A DNA stretch of 64,000 nt from Granulibacter bethesdensis (lineage in GTDB: Bacteria > Pseudomonadota > Alphaproteobacteria > Acetobacterales > Acetobacteraceae), in assembly GCF_001889525.1 (NCBI RefSeq), contig NZ_CP018192.1, positions 2,322,501-2,386,500 of the forward strand, given 5' to 3'. Every line of letters starts with the position of its first letter. Within the stretch, counting starts at the first letter, position 1. The notes under the pieces are model-generated. The model saw only the letters and a list, made by a program, of their open reading frames with translations, had not been told where the DNA came from and searched no databases. Shown here in pieces: positions 45,221 through 53,812 of the stretch. The position numbers and the translations under genes were made by a program.

Positions 45221-45527
45221 CGTTTATCCTCCCTTTCCGTCTGCATTGGAGACGGATCGAATTATTTTCGCTTGCGGCGCATTTGGAAAGAGATTTTTTC
45301 ATCCTTACCCATAAAATCTTTCTGAAAATTTCTTTATGGAACCATAACAGGAAATAAATACCTCTTATAATGAGGCCACTTTTGCGCCGTTCTGCGGCCG
45401 AAAACGGTCACAGGCCATGTTTTTTCAACAGCTTGTGACGAAGCTGCATTTACAGGAAGGTTGCGGCGACCGAGACTGTCCCTGTCCGGAGAGGTTTAAA
45501 ACCCGTTATCCATGTCTGCCATCGCAT
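45221..45527 (+). promoter_or_regulatory. Promoter region of the cbbP operon
   Basis: This 307-bp gap holds no gene. A perfect TATAAT lies at 45366-45371. About 20 bp upstream is TTATGGAACCATAA (45334-45347), a perfect 6-2-6 inverted repeat that also reads TTA-N8-TAA, like the TNA-N7/8-TNA pattern of CbbR sites. It overlaps the expected -35, which is itself weak (CATAAC), as at activator-dependent promoters. GGAGAGG at 45488-45494 and a 7-codon frame starting at 45512 lie in the leader. No cbbR gene is seen here; the LysR regulator at 7.5 kb is far away. Confidence 0.4.
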
Positions 45528-46403
45528 ATGTCTGAACGTCATCCCATCATTTCCGTCACCGGCTCCTCCGGTGCTGGCACGACCTCCGTGCGCAATATTT
45601 TCGACCATATTTTTCGTCGGGAAGGCATTCACGCTGCCTATGTTGAGGGCGATGCATTTCACCGTTACGACCGGGACGAAATGAAGCGGCAGGCAGACCG
45701 CGCCATGCGACAGGGCAACCCGCATTTCAGCCATTTCGGCCCGGACGCAAACCTGCTGAAACAGCTTGAAAACCTGTTTCACCAATATGGTACGACCGGC
45801 ACAGGGCAGACCCGCCACTATATTCATGATTTCGATGAGGCCGCCCAGTTCGGCCAGCCCCCCGGCACATTTACGGAATGGGAGCCACTGCCGGAACACA
45901 CCGATCTGCTGTTCTATGAAGGGCTTCATGGCGCGCTGGTGTCGGATGGCGTCAATACGGCTGCCCCCGCCGACCTCAAGATCGGTGTTGTGCCGGTTAT
46001 CAATCTGGAATGGATCCAGAAAATTCACCGTGACCGCTCGGCCCGGAAATATTCCACCGACCAGGTCATGGAGACGATCCTGCGACGCATGCCGGATTAC
46101 GTGCATTATATCTGCCCGCAATTCACGCACACGGACATCAATTTTCAGCGGGTTCCGACAGTCGATACCTCCAACCCGTTCATCGCCCGCGCCATTCCAA
46201 GCGCCGATGAATCCATCGTGGTCATCCGGTTCCGCGACCCGCGCGGAATCGACTTTCCCTATTTATTGTCGATGATCGCAGGCAGTTCCATGTCGCGGGC
46301 CAATTCCATCACCATTCCCGGCACCAAGCTGGAACTGGCGATGCAGTTAATTCTGACACCGATCATCCTGCAACTGGTGGATCGGGGTCGACAGGCGCGT
46401 TAA
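45528..46403 (+). CDS. cbbP: Phosphoribulokinase (class I, proteobacterial)
   Basis: Kinase that makes ribulose 1,5-bisphosphate from ribulose 5-phosphate and ATP, committing carbon to the Calvin cycle. From the ATG at 45528 it is 291 aa, the class I length. HPIISVTGSSGAGTTSVRNIF is the Walker A region; YVEGDAFHRYDRDEMK, HFSHFGPDANLLKQLE and FYEGLHGALVSDG are typical. An in-frame ATG at 45417 would add 37 residues that class I proteins lack. No ribosome site immediately precedes 45528; a 7-codon frame at 45512-45535 overlaps it. First gene of cbbP-cbbX-rpe. Confidence 0.95.
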   Translation: MSERHPIISVTGSSGAGTTSVRNIFDHIFRREGIHAAYVEGDAFHRYDRDEMKRQADRAMRQGNPHFSHFGPDANLLKQLENLFHQYGTTGTGQTRHYIHDFDEAAQFGQPPGTFTEWEPLPEHTDLLFYEGLHGALVSDGVNTAAPADLKIGVVPVINLEWIQKIHRDRSARKYSTDQVMETILRRMPDYVHYICPQFTHTDINFQRVPTVDTSNPFIARAIPSADESIVVIRFRDPRGIDFPYLLSMIAGSSMSRANSITIPGTKLELAMQLILTPIILQLVDRGRQAR

Positions 46404-46496
46404 GGCCGATTCCTGCAACAGGGGATTGCACTCAATGCCGCAAAGCTGTTGAAAAGGGCTGCCTGTTTCAAAGCCGGAGCAACCGCCATTTCATCC

Positions 46497-47402
46497 GTGT
46501 CTGATATCGAACCGATCATCGATCTACAAAAGGAACTGGAAAGCGCCGGGGTGAGGGAGGTGCTGGAGGCGCTCGATCATGAAATGATCGGGCTGGCGCC
46601 GGTGAAAAGTCGCCTGCGGGAAATCTGTGCGCTGCTGCTGGTCGATAACGTTCGTCGCCGCCACGGGTTGATGAGCGAAGCTCCAAGCCTGAACATGGCG
46701 TTTACCGGCAACCCCGGCACCGGCAAAACCACCGTCGCCGCCCGCATGGCGGGCGTGCTTTATCGTCTGGGTTTCACCAGCCGCGACCGTCTGGTCAACG
46801 TGACACCGGATGATCTGCTGTCAGACACGATTGGTCAAACCGCTCAGAGAACCAAGGATGCCATCGCCCGTGCATCAGGTGGAGTCTTGCTGATCGATCA
46901 GGCGCATTTCTTGCTGCGGGGTGATAATGGGTTCGGACAGGAAGCACTGGAAATCCTGTTACAGGTGATGGAGCGCCCGGAGGCCGATGTGGTGTTTATC
47001 CTGACCGGATACACCAGAGAAATGCAGCATCTGTATTCCAGCATGGCGGGCATCCGCAGCCGTATCGCCCATCATATCGAATTCCCCGATTACGATGAGG
47101 AAGAATTACTGGACATCGCCGAAGCAATGCTGATGCGCCAGAATTACCGTTTCAGCGACAGCGGAAGGGAGGCCATGATCCGCTTCATCGCTCAACGACG
47201 GACAGAACCGTTCTTCGGCAACGGCCGCACCATCCGTAACGCGCTGGATATCGCGCGTCTGCGGCAGGCCAACCGTCTGGTTGCCATTGGCGGACAGGTC
47301 ACTCCAGCCCAGCTTCAGACCCTTGAAGCCCCGGACGTGCTTGGGGAACGGCTGTTTGCCCATTCCGCGCCTTCCCTCTCCGGTTCTGATAACAAGGCCT
47401 GA
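46497..47402 (+). CDS. cbbX: CbbX-family AAA+ protein with altered Walker B and pore loop
   Basis: Homologue of CbbX, the AAA+ ATPase that re-activates red-type form I RuBisCO. From the GTG at 46497 it is 301 aa, matching family length and N-terminus; a TTG at 46449 is possible. Walker A is intact (GNPGTGKTT, residues 71-79), as are FPDYDEEELLDIAEAML and IRNALDIARLRQANRL. But Walker B reads LLIDQAHF with Gln 135 where canonical CbbX has Glu (FIDEAYY), and the pore loop reads DTIGQTA where canonical has QYIGHTA, so the aromatic Tyr is Thr 111. NPGF before the Arg finger is MAGI. ATP hydrolysis and threading are doubtful. It follows cbbP and precedes rpe. Confidence 0.85.
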   Translation: MSDIEPIIDLQKELESAGVREVLEALDHEMIGLAPVKSRLREICALLLVDNVRRRHGLMSEAPSLNMAFTGNPGTGKTTVAARMAGVLYRLGFTSRDRLVNVTPDDLLSDTIGQTAQRTKDAIARASGGVLLIDQAHFLLRGDNGFGQEALEILLQVMERPEADVVFILTGYTREMQHLYSSMAGIRSRIAHHIEFPDYDEEELLDIAEAMLMRQNYRFSDSGREAMIRFIAQRRTEPFFGNGRTIRNALDIARLRQANRLVAIGGQVTPAQLQTLEAPDVLGERLFAHSAPSLSGSDNKA

Positions 47403-47435
47403 GAACGCTTCCCTATCCTTCCAGCCGCCGGACCC

Positions 47436-48116
47436 ATGACCATGACGACCACTTCTTCCGAGATCATCATCGCTCCCTCGATCCTGTCCGCCGATTTCGC
47501 CCGGCTCGGGGCCGAAGTGAGCGATGTCATCGATGCAGGTGCCGACTGGATTCATGTGGATGTGATGGACGGGCATTTCGTGCCGAACATCACGATCGGC
47601 CCAGCAGTGGTGCAAGCATTGCGGCCACTGACCGATCGCGTGCTGGATACACATCTGATGATCACCCCCGCGGATCCGTATCTGGAAGCCTTTGCCAAGG
47701 CAGGCTCCGACATCATCACCATCCATGCCGAAGCCGGTCCGCATGTCGATCGTTCGCTGGCCCATATCCGCCAGCTCGGCAAGCAGGCCGGGGTTGCGAT
47801 CTGCCCCGGCACACCGGAAAGCGCCATTGAATACGTGCTGGACCGGCTGGACCTGATTCTGGTGATGACGGTCGAACCCGGGTTCGGGGGACAAAGCTTC
47901 ATCCCGGCCATGGTCGAGAAAATCCGCCGTGTCCGTGCCATGATCGGCAACCGCCCGATCCGGCTGGAGGTTGATGGCGGCATCACCCCAGATACAATCC
48001 GGGCCTGCGTAGAGGCCGGGGCCGACACTTTCGTGGCCGGATCGGCAGTGTTCAAGGGCAACCGCGATGCCTATGCAAGCGCCATCACCGCTTTGCGAGC
48101 CCACGCACGCGGCTGA
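47436..48116 (+). CDS. rpe: Ribulose-phosphate 3-epimerase
   Basis: TIM-barrel epimerase interconverting ribulose 5-phosphate and xylulose 5-phosphate. It is 226 aa (a second ATG lies two codons in). [53 protein letters not shown] and [11 protein letters not shown] contain the metal ligands and catalytic Asp residues. It is 33 bp after cbbX and thus probably the Calvin-cycle copy (cbbE), although it may serve the pentose phosphate pathway as well. Confidence 0.96.
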   Translation: MTMTTTSSEIIIAPSILSADFARLGAEVSDVIDAGADWIHVDVMDGHFVPNITIGPAVVQALRPLTDRVLDTHLMITPADPYLEAFAKAGSDIITIHAEAGPHVDRSLAHIRQLGKQAGVAICPGTPESAIEYVLDRLDLILVMTVEPGFGGQSFIPAMVEKIRRVRAMIGNRPIRLEVDGGITPDTIRACVEAGADTFVAGSAVFKGNRDAYASAITALRAHARG

Positions 48117-48127
48117 GCCGCGCGGCG

Positions 48128-48805
48128 TTACTCCATCCGCCAGACCGGGTCTTTCAGCCGGTCGATAAAGGCTTCATGGGCCGCCAGCGTTGCCTCATCC
48201 GGCATGATCGGACGCGGCACACGGCTGGCGGAATGTTCATATTCCGCCACAGCGGCCGCACGCTCGGCCTCCGTCAGTCCCAGCCCGCGCTGACGGCCTC
48301 CGGTCAGTTCTATGTAGACCTCCGCCAGCAGCTTGCAGTCGAGCAACGCATTATGGGTGGTGCGCTGGGACAGGTCGATGCTGAAGCGACGGCAGAGCGC
48401 ATCCAGACTGTTCGGCATGCCTGGAAAACGGGCTTTTGCCATGACCAGCGTATCAATCATCCGGGCAGGATCGAGCTTCGGCTTTCCCAACTGCGCAAAT
48501 TCCGCGTTCAGAAAGTTGAAGTCGAACGGTGCATTATGCGCAATCAACGGATCACGGCCGAAAAAAGCCAGCAGATCCTCCACAATATCAGCGAACAGAG
48601 GCTTTCCCCGCAGCATCTCTGCCGTAAAACCATGCACCCGCGTCGCTTCCTCCGGCACGTCACGGCACGGATCGATCAGGGTGTGGAAGGTGTTGCCGGT
48701 GGGCAGATCATTGAACAGTTCCAGCGCGGCAATTTCCAGGACGCGATCCCCGGTGAGGGGATCAAATCCGGTCGTCTCCGTATCGAACAGAACGGAACGG
48801 CTCAT
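48128..48805 (-). CDS. dnaQ: DNA polymerase III epsilon subunit (3'-5' exonuclease)
   Basis: Proofreading subunit of the replicative polymerase, 225 aa. Exonuclease motifs are visible: VLFDTETTGFDPLTGDRVLEIA (Exo I), LIAHNAPFDFNFLNAEF (Exo II) and THNALLDCKLLAEVYIEL (Exo III with the catalytic His). The C-terminal tail would contact the polymerase. It follows coaE by 12 bp in the common alphaproteobacterial order aroE-coaE-dnaQ and converges on rpe. Confidence 0.95.
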   Translation of the reverse strand: MSRSVLFDTETTGFDPLTGDRVLEIAALELFNDLPTGNTFHTLIDPCRDVPEEATRVHGFTAEMLRGKPLFADIVEDLLAFFGRDPLIAHNAPFDFNFLNAEFAQLGKPKLDPARMIDTLVMAKARFPGMPNSLDALCRRFSIDLSQRTTHNALLDCKLLAEVYIELTGGRQRGLGLTEAERAAAVAEYEHSASRVPRPIMPDEATLAAHEAFIDRLKDPVWRME

Positions 48806-48817
48806 GTCCTGTTTCCT

Positions 48818-49495
48818 TCAATCATGAGCTTTCATCTTTCTCAGGACAGATAACAATTGGCGACGGGTTTCATGGCGATTCAGCCCCGTGCGAATGACAT
48901 GATCAGCGCGGCGGCGACGCTCCTGATCCGGCATTTGACGCCGCAGCAAGGCCCGGACTTCCTCCGCACTCATGGCCCGCCGCGCCCGGATACGGGCAAT
49001 TTGCACAGGGGGTGGCGCTGTGACCACGATTACCGCATCACATAACCGATCCCATCCGGCTTCGAACAGCAGGGGCACATCCAGCACCACGTCCCGTTTC
49101 CGCCGCCGCCGTGCCTGATGAAGAAAGTCCCGTGCCTGCCTCATCAGCAGCGGATGCATGATTGCTTCCAATACTGAAAGCGCATCTGGAGAGGCCGAAA
49201 CGATCCGCCGCAATGCGGGCCGGTCCAGCACCCATCCGGGATGACCGGTGGCACTATCCTGCCGTACTGCTTGAGGAAACCGGGCGGCAATCGCTGGCAG
49301 GGCGGCCCCTCCCGCTGCCTGAAGCCGATGCACGGCAGCATCCGCATCGAAAACCGGGATTCCCATGCGGCGCATCATACAGGCAGTAGTCGATTTCCCG
49401 GCCCCCATACCGCCGGTCAGTCCTATCACCGTCATGCCCGTTGGCATGCCCGTGGGCATGCGCGTTGGCATGCGCGTTGGCATGCGCGTTGGCAT
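48818..49495 (-). CDS. coaE: Dephospho-CoA kinase with repeat-encoded N-terminus
   Basis: Last enzyme of CoA synthesis, phosphorylating dephospho-CoA. The conserved part starts MTVIGLTGGMGAGKSTTACM (Walker A) at 49435, 205 aa, with VFDADAAVHRL, VLDVPLLFEAGWD and the lid ARRAMSAEEVRALLRRQM. Upstream, in frame, are five 12-bp repeats each with an ATG (49447, 49459, 49471, 49483, 49495), coding for MPTR or MPTG. The only good ribosome site, GAGGAAG, is nine nt before 49495, so I call 225 aa; initiation at inner ATGs is also possible. It lies 22 bp after aroE. Confidence 0.9.
   Translation of the reverse strand: MPTRMPTRMPTRMPTGMPTGMTVIGLTGGMGAGKSTTACMMRRMGIPVFDADAAVHRLQAAGGAALPAIAARFPQAVRQDSATGHPGWVLDRPALRRIVSASPDALSVLEAIMHPLLMRQARDFLHQARRRRKRDVVLDVPLLFEAGWDRLCDAVIVVTAPPPVQIARIRARRAMSAEEVRALLRRQMPDQERRRRADHVIRTGLNRHETRRQLLSVLRKMKAHD
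49436..49495 (-). repeat. 12-bp tandem repeat, five copies, at the start of coaE
   Basis: On the minus strand the unit ATGCCAACGCGC or a one- or two-base variant (ATGCCCACGGGC, ATGCCAACGGGC) occurs five times with no spacing. Each unit carries an ATG and is a multiple of three, so copy-number changes would lengthen or shorten the CoaE N-terminus without a frameshift. Confidence 0.85.
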
Positions 49496-49517
49496 ATCAG
49501 CTGGCTTCCTCACCGGC

Positions 49518-50387
49518 CTATCCGGCCAGTACCGCCGCGCGGAGCGCATCATCGACCTCGGGCTCAACGCCGAACCAGGACCGGAACCCCGGCCTCGCCT
49601 GATGCAGCAGCATGCCCAGCCCCTCTGCTACAGGCAATCCGCGCAAACGGGCCGCATGCAGCAAGGGCGTTTCCAGCGGCGTATAAACGATATCCGCTAC
49701 GGCCAGCCCGTCCGGTGCGTGTGACAGATCAATCTCCAGCGCCGGATGTCCCTCCATACCCGCCGCGGTGGTATTCACCACCAGCGCATGCTCCTTCAGC
49801 ACGTCTTCCCGTCGGGACCACGGCACGGCAGAAACATTGGGCAGCAATGCCGCCAGTTCTGCCGCCGCCTCATCACGGCGGGCGCAGAGCGTCACTGGCA
49901 CCCATGCACTCAGGGCCGCAGCAATGCCGCGTGCCGCACCCCCGGCACCAAACAGCAGTACCGGCCCGGCGGACGGATCGATACTGTGATCACGCAAATT
50001 GGCGATGAACCCGTCCCCGTCCGTATTACTGCCGATAATACGGTCATTCTCGAACACCAGCGTATTGACCGCACCGGCCAGCAGCGCCTGATCTTCCACC
50101 TCATCACACAGGGCAAGCGCCGCCTGCTTGTGAGGAATGGTGACATTGGCCCCGCGAAAGCCACAGGCGACCAACCCCCGCACCGCGGTTTCAAACCGCT
50201 CCGGCGGCACGGCCAGCGGTACATAGGCTCCGTCAATACGATAGCGCGCCAGCCAGTGACCATGCAGTTTCGGCGACCGGCTGTGCTGGACCGGCCAGCC
50301 GATCACACCAGCCAGACGGGCTGCTCCGCTCAGGCCGGAGCAGAGAGGGGCTGAAACAATCGAGGATGTCATTCCATCAGAAACCAT
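49518..50387 (-). CDS. aroE: Shikimate dehydrogenase
   Basis: NADPH-dependent reductase of 3-dehydroshikimate in aromatic amino-acid synthesis; 289 aa. VIGWPVQHSRSPKLHGHWL and GANVTIPHKQAAL carry the shikimate-binding Ser pair and catalytic Lys; NTDGDGF holds the partner Asp; the Rossmann motif is LLFGAGGAARGIA. The start may be 50387 or an ATG five codons later. Its stop is 22 bp before the repeat-extended coaE start. Confidence 0.95.
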   Translation of the reverse strand: MVSDGMTSSIVSAPLCSGLSGAARLAGVIGWPVQHSRSPKLHGHWLARYRIDGAYVPLAVPPERFETAVRGLVACGFRGANVTIPHKQAALALCDEVEDQALLAGAVNTLVFENDRIIGSNTDGDGFIANLRDHSIDPSAGPVLLFGAGGAARGIAAALSAWVPVTLCARRDEAAAELAALLPNVSAVPWSRREDVLKEHALVVNTTAAGMEGHPALEIDLSHAPDGLAVADIVYTPLETPLLHAARLRGLPVAEGLGMLLHQARPGFRSWFGVEPEVDDALRAAVLAG

Positions 50388-50402
50388 GCCTGCCGACCGC
50401 TT

Positions 50403-51674
50403 TCAAACAACAGGTTTTGTAGAGGCCTGCGCATTGCTCCGTGCCACCCTTCCGGTTTCCGGCATGCCGAAACGTACCAGCGCGGCACCGGCGGCACCGG
50501 CCAGTGATAGCACGAGAAAGGCTGCCGACAGGCCAAACCGGTCAGAAACCGCTCCCGCCATTGTGGTGCTGATCGTAGCACCGACCCCTCCGGCCAGCCC
50601 CACCATTCCAACGCTGAGATTAAACCGCCCCGATCCATAGGTGATATCCGCCACGATCAACGGCATCAGCACACCGAACACGGCGGCACTCACCCCGTCC
50701 AGCATCTGGAGTGGCACGATGAACCAGTCATGGCTGATCCCGGCGAATAACAAGGCGCGAATGGGCAACGCCAGAAATCCGATCAGCAGTACGGTCCGAC
50801 GCCCAATCCGGTCCGCCGCCCGTCCAACCCAAGGGGAAAACAGCGCCACCACGATCTGCGGTACCACAATACAGGCCGCAATGATCAGACTGGCATCAGG
50901 GCCACTGCGCTCCGTCGCAGCACCGCCGACCAGCGGTAACAAGGCAGCATTGGAAAGCTGAAACAAAGCCGAGCATGCGGCGAAAATCAGCAACCGCCTG
51001 TCCGTGAACAACACCCTCAACGACACACCGCTTTTCTTTTGGACAGCCTGCGCCCCATTCTCATGGTCCCGGGCAGGACGGATCATCAAAAGGGAGAACA
51101 AGGCAGGCAGGGTCAGCAATGCCGTCAGGATGAACACGGCGCGATTAGAAATATAGGTGCCAATCAGCCCCATCGCCCCCGCTGCCAGCCCGTTACCGAT
51201 CGACCCCCAGCGGGCATTGCGCCCGAACCGCTCACCGATCCGCGATGCAGGCACCAGCGCCAGCGACATTGCCGCAATCGCAGGCACCAGCATACAGGTG
51301 GCAAAACCATGCAGCACCTCGGCCAGCATGATCGGCAAGCGTCCGGGAAAAAACGCGAACAGCAAGGCGCAAAAGGTCATTGCGATGGTAGGCAGGAAGG
51401 CAGCCAGCCGTTTCTGCGGCATGGCATCCACCGCCCATCCCCCCGGCAACTGGCTGAGCATCGAGGCAAAGGTACCGACACTCAATGCCAGCCCGATATC
51501 AGTCTGGGTCCAGCGATGGGATGCCAGATACACGGCGACGAACGGCCCGAATCCGGTCTGGAGATTGGCCACGAAAAAAACAAACAGATCCAGGCCGATC
51601 CGGCTGCGCCGATCTGCCGGAGAGGATGCTCCGGCAACCTCCCTGTTCTCAGAGATATGCTGAAAAACCGTCAA
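50403..51674 (-). CDS. MFS transporter (paralogue of the one at 53.8 kb)
   Basis: Twelve-helix major facilitator of 423 aa. The first half has FVANLQTGFGPFVAVYLA, WTQTDIGLALSVGTFASMLSQLPGGWAVDAM; the second half has GRAADRIGRRTVLLIGF (motif A) and MLDGVSAAVFGVLMPLIVADIT. The arrangement matches a set of small MFS proteins with no assigned substrate. It closely resembles the MFS protein at 53812-55146 in the segment around LDGV...GRFN. Located 15 bp before aroE. Confidence 0.82.
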   Translation of the reverse strand: MTVFQHISENREVAGASSPADRRSRIGLDLFVFFVANLQTGFGPFVAVYLASHRWTQTDIGLALSVGTFASMLSQLPGGWAVDAMPQKRLAAFLPTIAMTFCALLFAFFPGRLPIMLAEVLHGFATCMLVPAIAAMSLALVPASRIGERFGRNARWGSIGNGLAAGAMGLIGTYISNRAVFILTALLTLPALFSLLMIRPARDHENGAQAVQKKSGVSLRVLFTDRRLLIFAACSALFQLSNAALLPLVGGAATERSGPDASLIIAACIVVPQIVVALFSPWVGRAADRIGRRTVLLIGFLALPIRALLFAGISHDWFIVPLQMLDGVSAAVFGVLMPLIVADITYGSGRFNLSVGMVGLAGGVGATISTTMAGAVSDRFGLSAAFLVLSLAGAAGAALVRFGMPETGRVARSNAQASTKPVV

Positions 51675-51694
51675 AAGATGCTGCTCTTGATCGT

Positions 51695-52405
51695 TCAGGG
51701 ATGATCAGCTGCATCGCCCGGAGTAGGCGGTGGGGCCGCAGGCGATGTCTGGCCGGAACCATCAGAAGGATGTCCATCCTGAGGGGGAGGCACGTCGTTT
51801 TGGCCGGATGGATGATCTTTCTGTGCAGCAGGCGGGACGGTTTCACTGGGCGTCAGCACCGCACCACCTTCACCATCCTTGTATTCCGGGGCGGACTTCA
51901 GCTCATCCGTCGTCATCTTCAGCACGATGCTGCGCTGCGGATTGTCCGGCGAAAAGGCAAGCTGCTTCCATTCAATGGCAATCCGCCGGTCTCCCACCCC
52001 CAGAAATCCGCCGACATCAATCAGAGCTGCGACAGGCACGCCTTTCGCGTCGACAATCACATCCGCCATACGGCCAATACTTTTGCCATCCGTGTCGTGC
52101 ACCTCCTGCCCCAGTACGCCCTGCGCCACTTTCGCGGGCACATGACGGGTCGGTGCTTTCGGCATGACAATGGCCTCCGGCGCAGGGGGCATCGGTTCTA
52201 AAGGAGATAACACCAGCGCCTTCGGCAGCTCGGGCTGGGAATCGGGACGCGGCCACGAAGCAGGCGGCAAATCAACCTGCCCGGAACCCGGCTGAGCTGT
52301 GGCAGCGGGTGCGGGTGTCGCATCCGGCGTCGTCTCCGCCCGGACGGGGCCGCCCTGCCACAGCAGCACCATCACCCCCATGATCGCAGCTTTCAAACCC
52401 TTCAT
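51695..52405 (-). CDS. Secreted PRC-barrel protein
   Basis: Exported protein of 236 aa from the ATG at 52405. The signal peptide is AAIMGVMVLLWQGGPVRA-ET. A Pro/Ala-rich linker precedes a PRC-barrel at about residues 93-155 (GVLGQEVHDTDGKSIGRMADVIVDAKGVPVAALIDVGG, then GDRRIAIEWKQLAF). The last 70 residues are Pro/Asp/His-rich and disordered. PRC-barrels bind partners or RNA; exported versions are common in acetic acid and rhizobial bacteria and lack a known role. Confidence 0.78.
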   Translation of the reverse strand: MKGLKAAIMGVMVLLWQGGPVRAETTPDATPAPAATAQPGSGQVDLPPASWPRPDSQPELPKALVLSPLEPMPPAPEAIVMPKAPTRHVPAKVAQGVLGQEVHDTDGKSIGRMADVIVDAKGVPVAALIDVGGFLGVGDRRIAIEWKQLAFSPDNPQRSIVLKMTTDELKSAPEYKDGEGGAVLTPSETVPPAAQKDHPSGQNDVPPPQDGHPSDGSGQTSPAAPPPTPGDAADHP

Positions 52406-52555
52406 CCCACCCTCGGACGACCTCAATTGACGATACCGGCCTGTGCGCCTTGCCGATCGCTTTTATCTGTTGAAGCAGGGTCTGGCCCGGATCGCAAATC
52501 CAGCCCGCTGCCATAACCCGCTGCCATCAGCACGGGTTTGTTGCCCCCGAAAACG

Positions 52556-53812
52556 CTATCCCAGTGCCAGACGCAACCCGAGCGCCACCGACAGCATCGC
52601 AGGCATCACCACAAGCCCCACCCGCAGAAAAGCGCCGAATGTGACTTCCTCCCCCTCACGCCGGATTGCGTTGAGCCAAAGCAGACTGGCCAGGGAACCG
52701 GTGATCGCCAGACTCGGCCCAAGATCGCCCCCGATCAGCAATGCATCGGAGATCAGCTGTGGCGGCTGAGCCTGCAATGTCGCCGTACCAGCGATCAGTC
52801 CGGCGGGCAGATTGTTGGTGACGTTGCTGATCAGGGCCAGCAACACACCTGAGATCATGGCCGTCGCCGGTGTATTCGCCTGTGCTCCACGACAAAGCAG
52901 ATCAGCAATCGCTGCGACGGCTCCAATATGACTCAAAGCCTGCACCAGCACAAACAGCCCGGCAACCAGAAGAATGGCACTCCATGAGACATGCTTCAGG
53001 AAAGACAATGGAGAAGTGCCAGTGATGGCAGAAACCAGACCCATGCTTGCAAATCCCGCGATCAGGGTCGGCAGCCCCAGTGGCAGATCAAGCGCCGAGA
53101 CCGTCACCAGCCCGAAAGCCGTCAGAATCAGGGCGCATAAAGCCGTCCGCCCGCCGGTCGATAAAGGCTCCTGCGGGACATTGCTTTCACTTTCGGCCTC
53201 GGTCAGCGTACGACGGAAAATAATATATAATCCACCATATCCTGCCAGCACTGCCCCCAGCGCGGGCAGACCAAAAGAGGCTAGCCAGACCGACAAAAAC
53301 GGCATCGCGCCATTGAAAAATACCAGATTGGCCGGATTGGAAATCGGCAGCACGAAGCTTGCCGCATTGGCCACCGTGACACAGCAGAACAGCAGAGGCA
53401 GCGGTCTGGCCCCCGCCCGCTTGGCCACTGCATAGACGGCAGGCGTCATCACCACCGCTGTTGCATCGTTGGAGAGAAAAGTCGTCACAATCACACCGGC
53501 CACATACACCAGCGCAAACAATCTGACCGGTGATCCACGGGCATGATTGACGGCGTTGACGGCGATCCAGTCGAACACCCCTTCCCGCCGAGCCACTTCC
53601 GACAGCAGCATCATGCCGATCAGAAACCCGTAAACATCCTTGCCCCTGATGACGCCCTTCCCCACCTCAGACAGGGGCAGCAGGCCCGTAACAGCAAGAA
53701 TACTTGCCCCCAGCGCGGCCCAGACCGCCTCCGGCAGGCGAAACGGTCGTACAACGATCCCCGCGGTCACGGCAATGCAAAGCGCCAGTGTGGCCAAAAC
53801 AGCACCGTTCAT
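52556..53812 (-). CDS. ArsB/NhaD-type ion transporter
   Basis: Carrier of 418 aa from the ATG at 53812, overlapping the preceding MFS stop as TGATG. Around 11-12 helices; FLSNDATAVVMTPAVYAVAKRAG and PISNPANLVFFNG are the half-site motifs of the ArsB/ion transporter superfamily, repeated as SNVTNNLPAGLIAGT in the second half. Arsenite export is the best-known activity, but no arsR or arsC is adjacent, so the substrate is uncertain. A 150-bp gap follows before the PRC-barrel gene. Confidence 0.8.
   Translation of the reverse strand: MNGAVLATLALCIAVTAGIVVRPFRLPEAVWAALGASILAVTGLLPLSEVGKGVIRGKDVYGFLIGMMLLSEVARREGVFDWIAVNAVNHARGSPVRLFALVYVAGVIVTTFLSNDATAVVMTPAVYAVAKRAGARPLPLLFCCVTVANAASFVLPISNPANLVFFNGAMPFLSVWLASFGLPALGAVLAGYGGLYIIFRRTLTEAESESNVPQEPLSTGGRTALCALILTAFGLVTVSALDLPLGLPTLIAGFASMGLVSAITGTSPLSFLKHVSWSAILLVAGLFVLVQALSHIGAVAAIADLLCRGAQANTPATAMISGVLLALISNVTNNLPAGLIAGTATLQAQPPQLISDALLIGGDLGPSLAITGSLASLLWLNAIRREGEEVTFGAFLRVGLVVMPAMLSVALGLRLALG

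Noticed and set aside
47106-48104. 332-codon antisense frame over cbbX and rpe
   Set aside because: Spans two clear genes on the other strand and has no family features.
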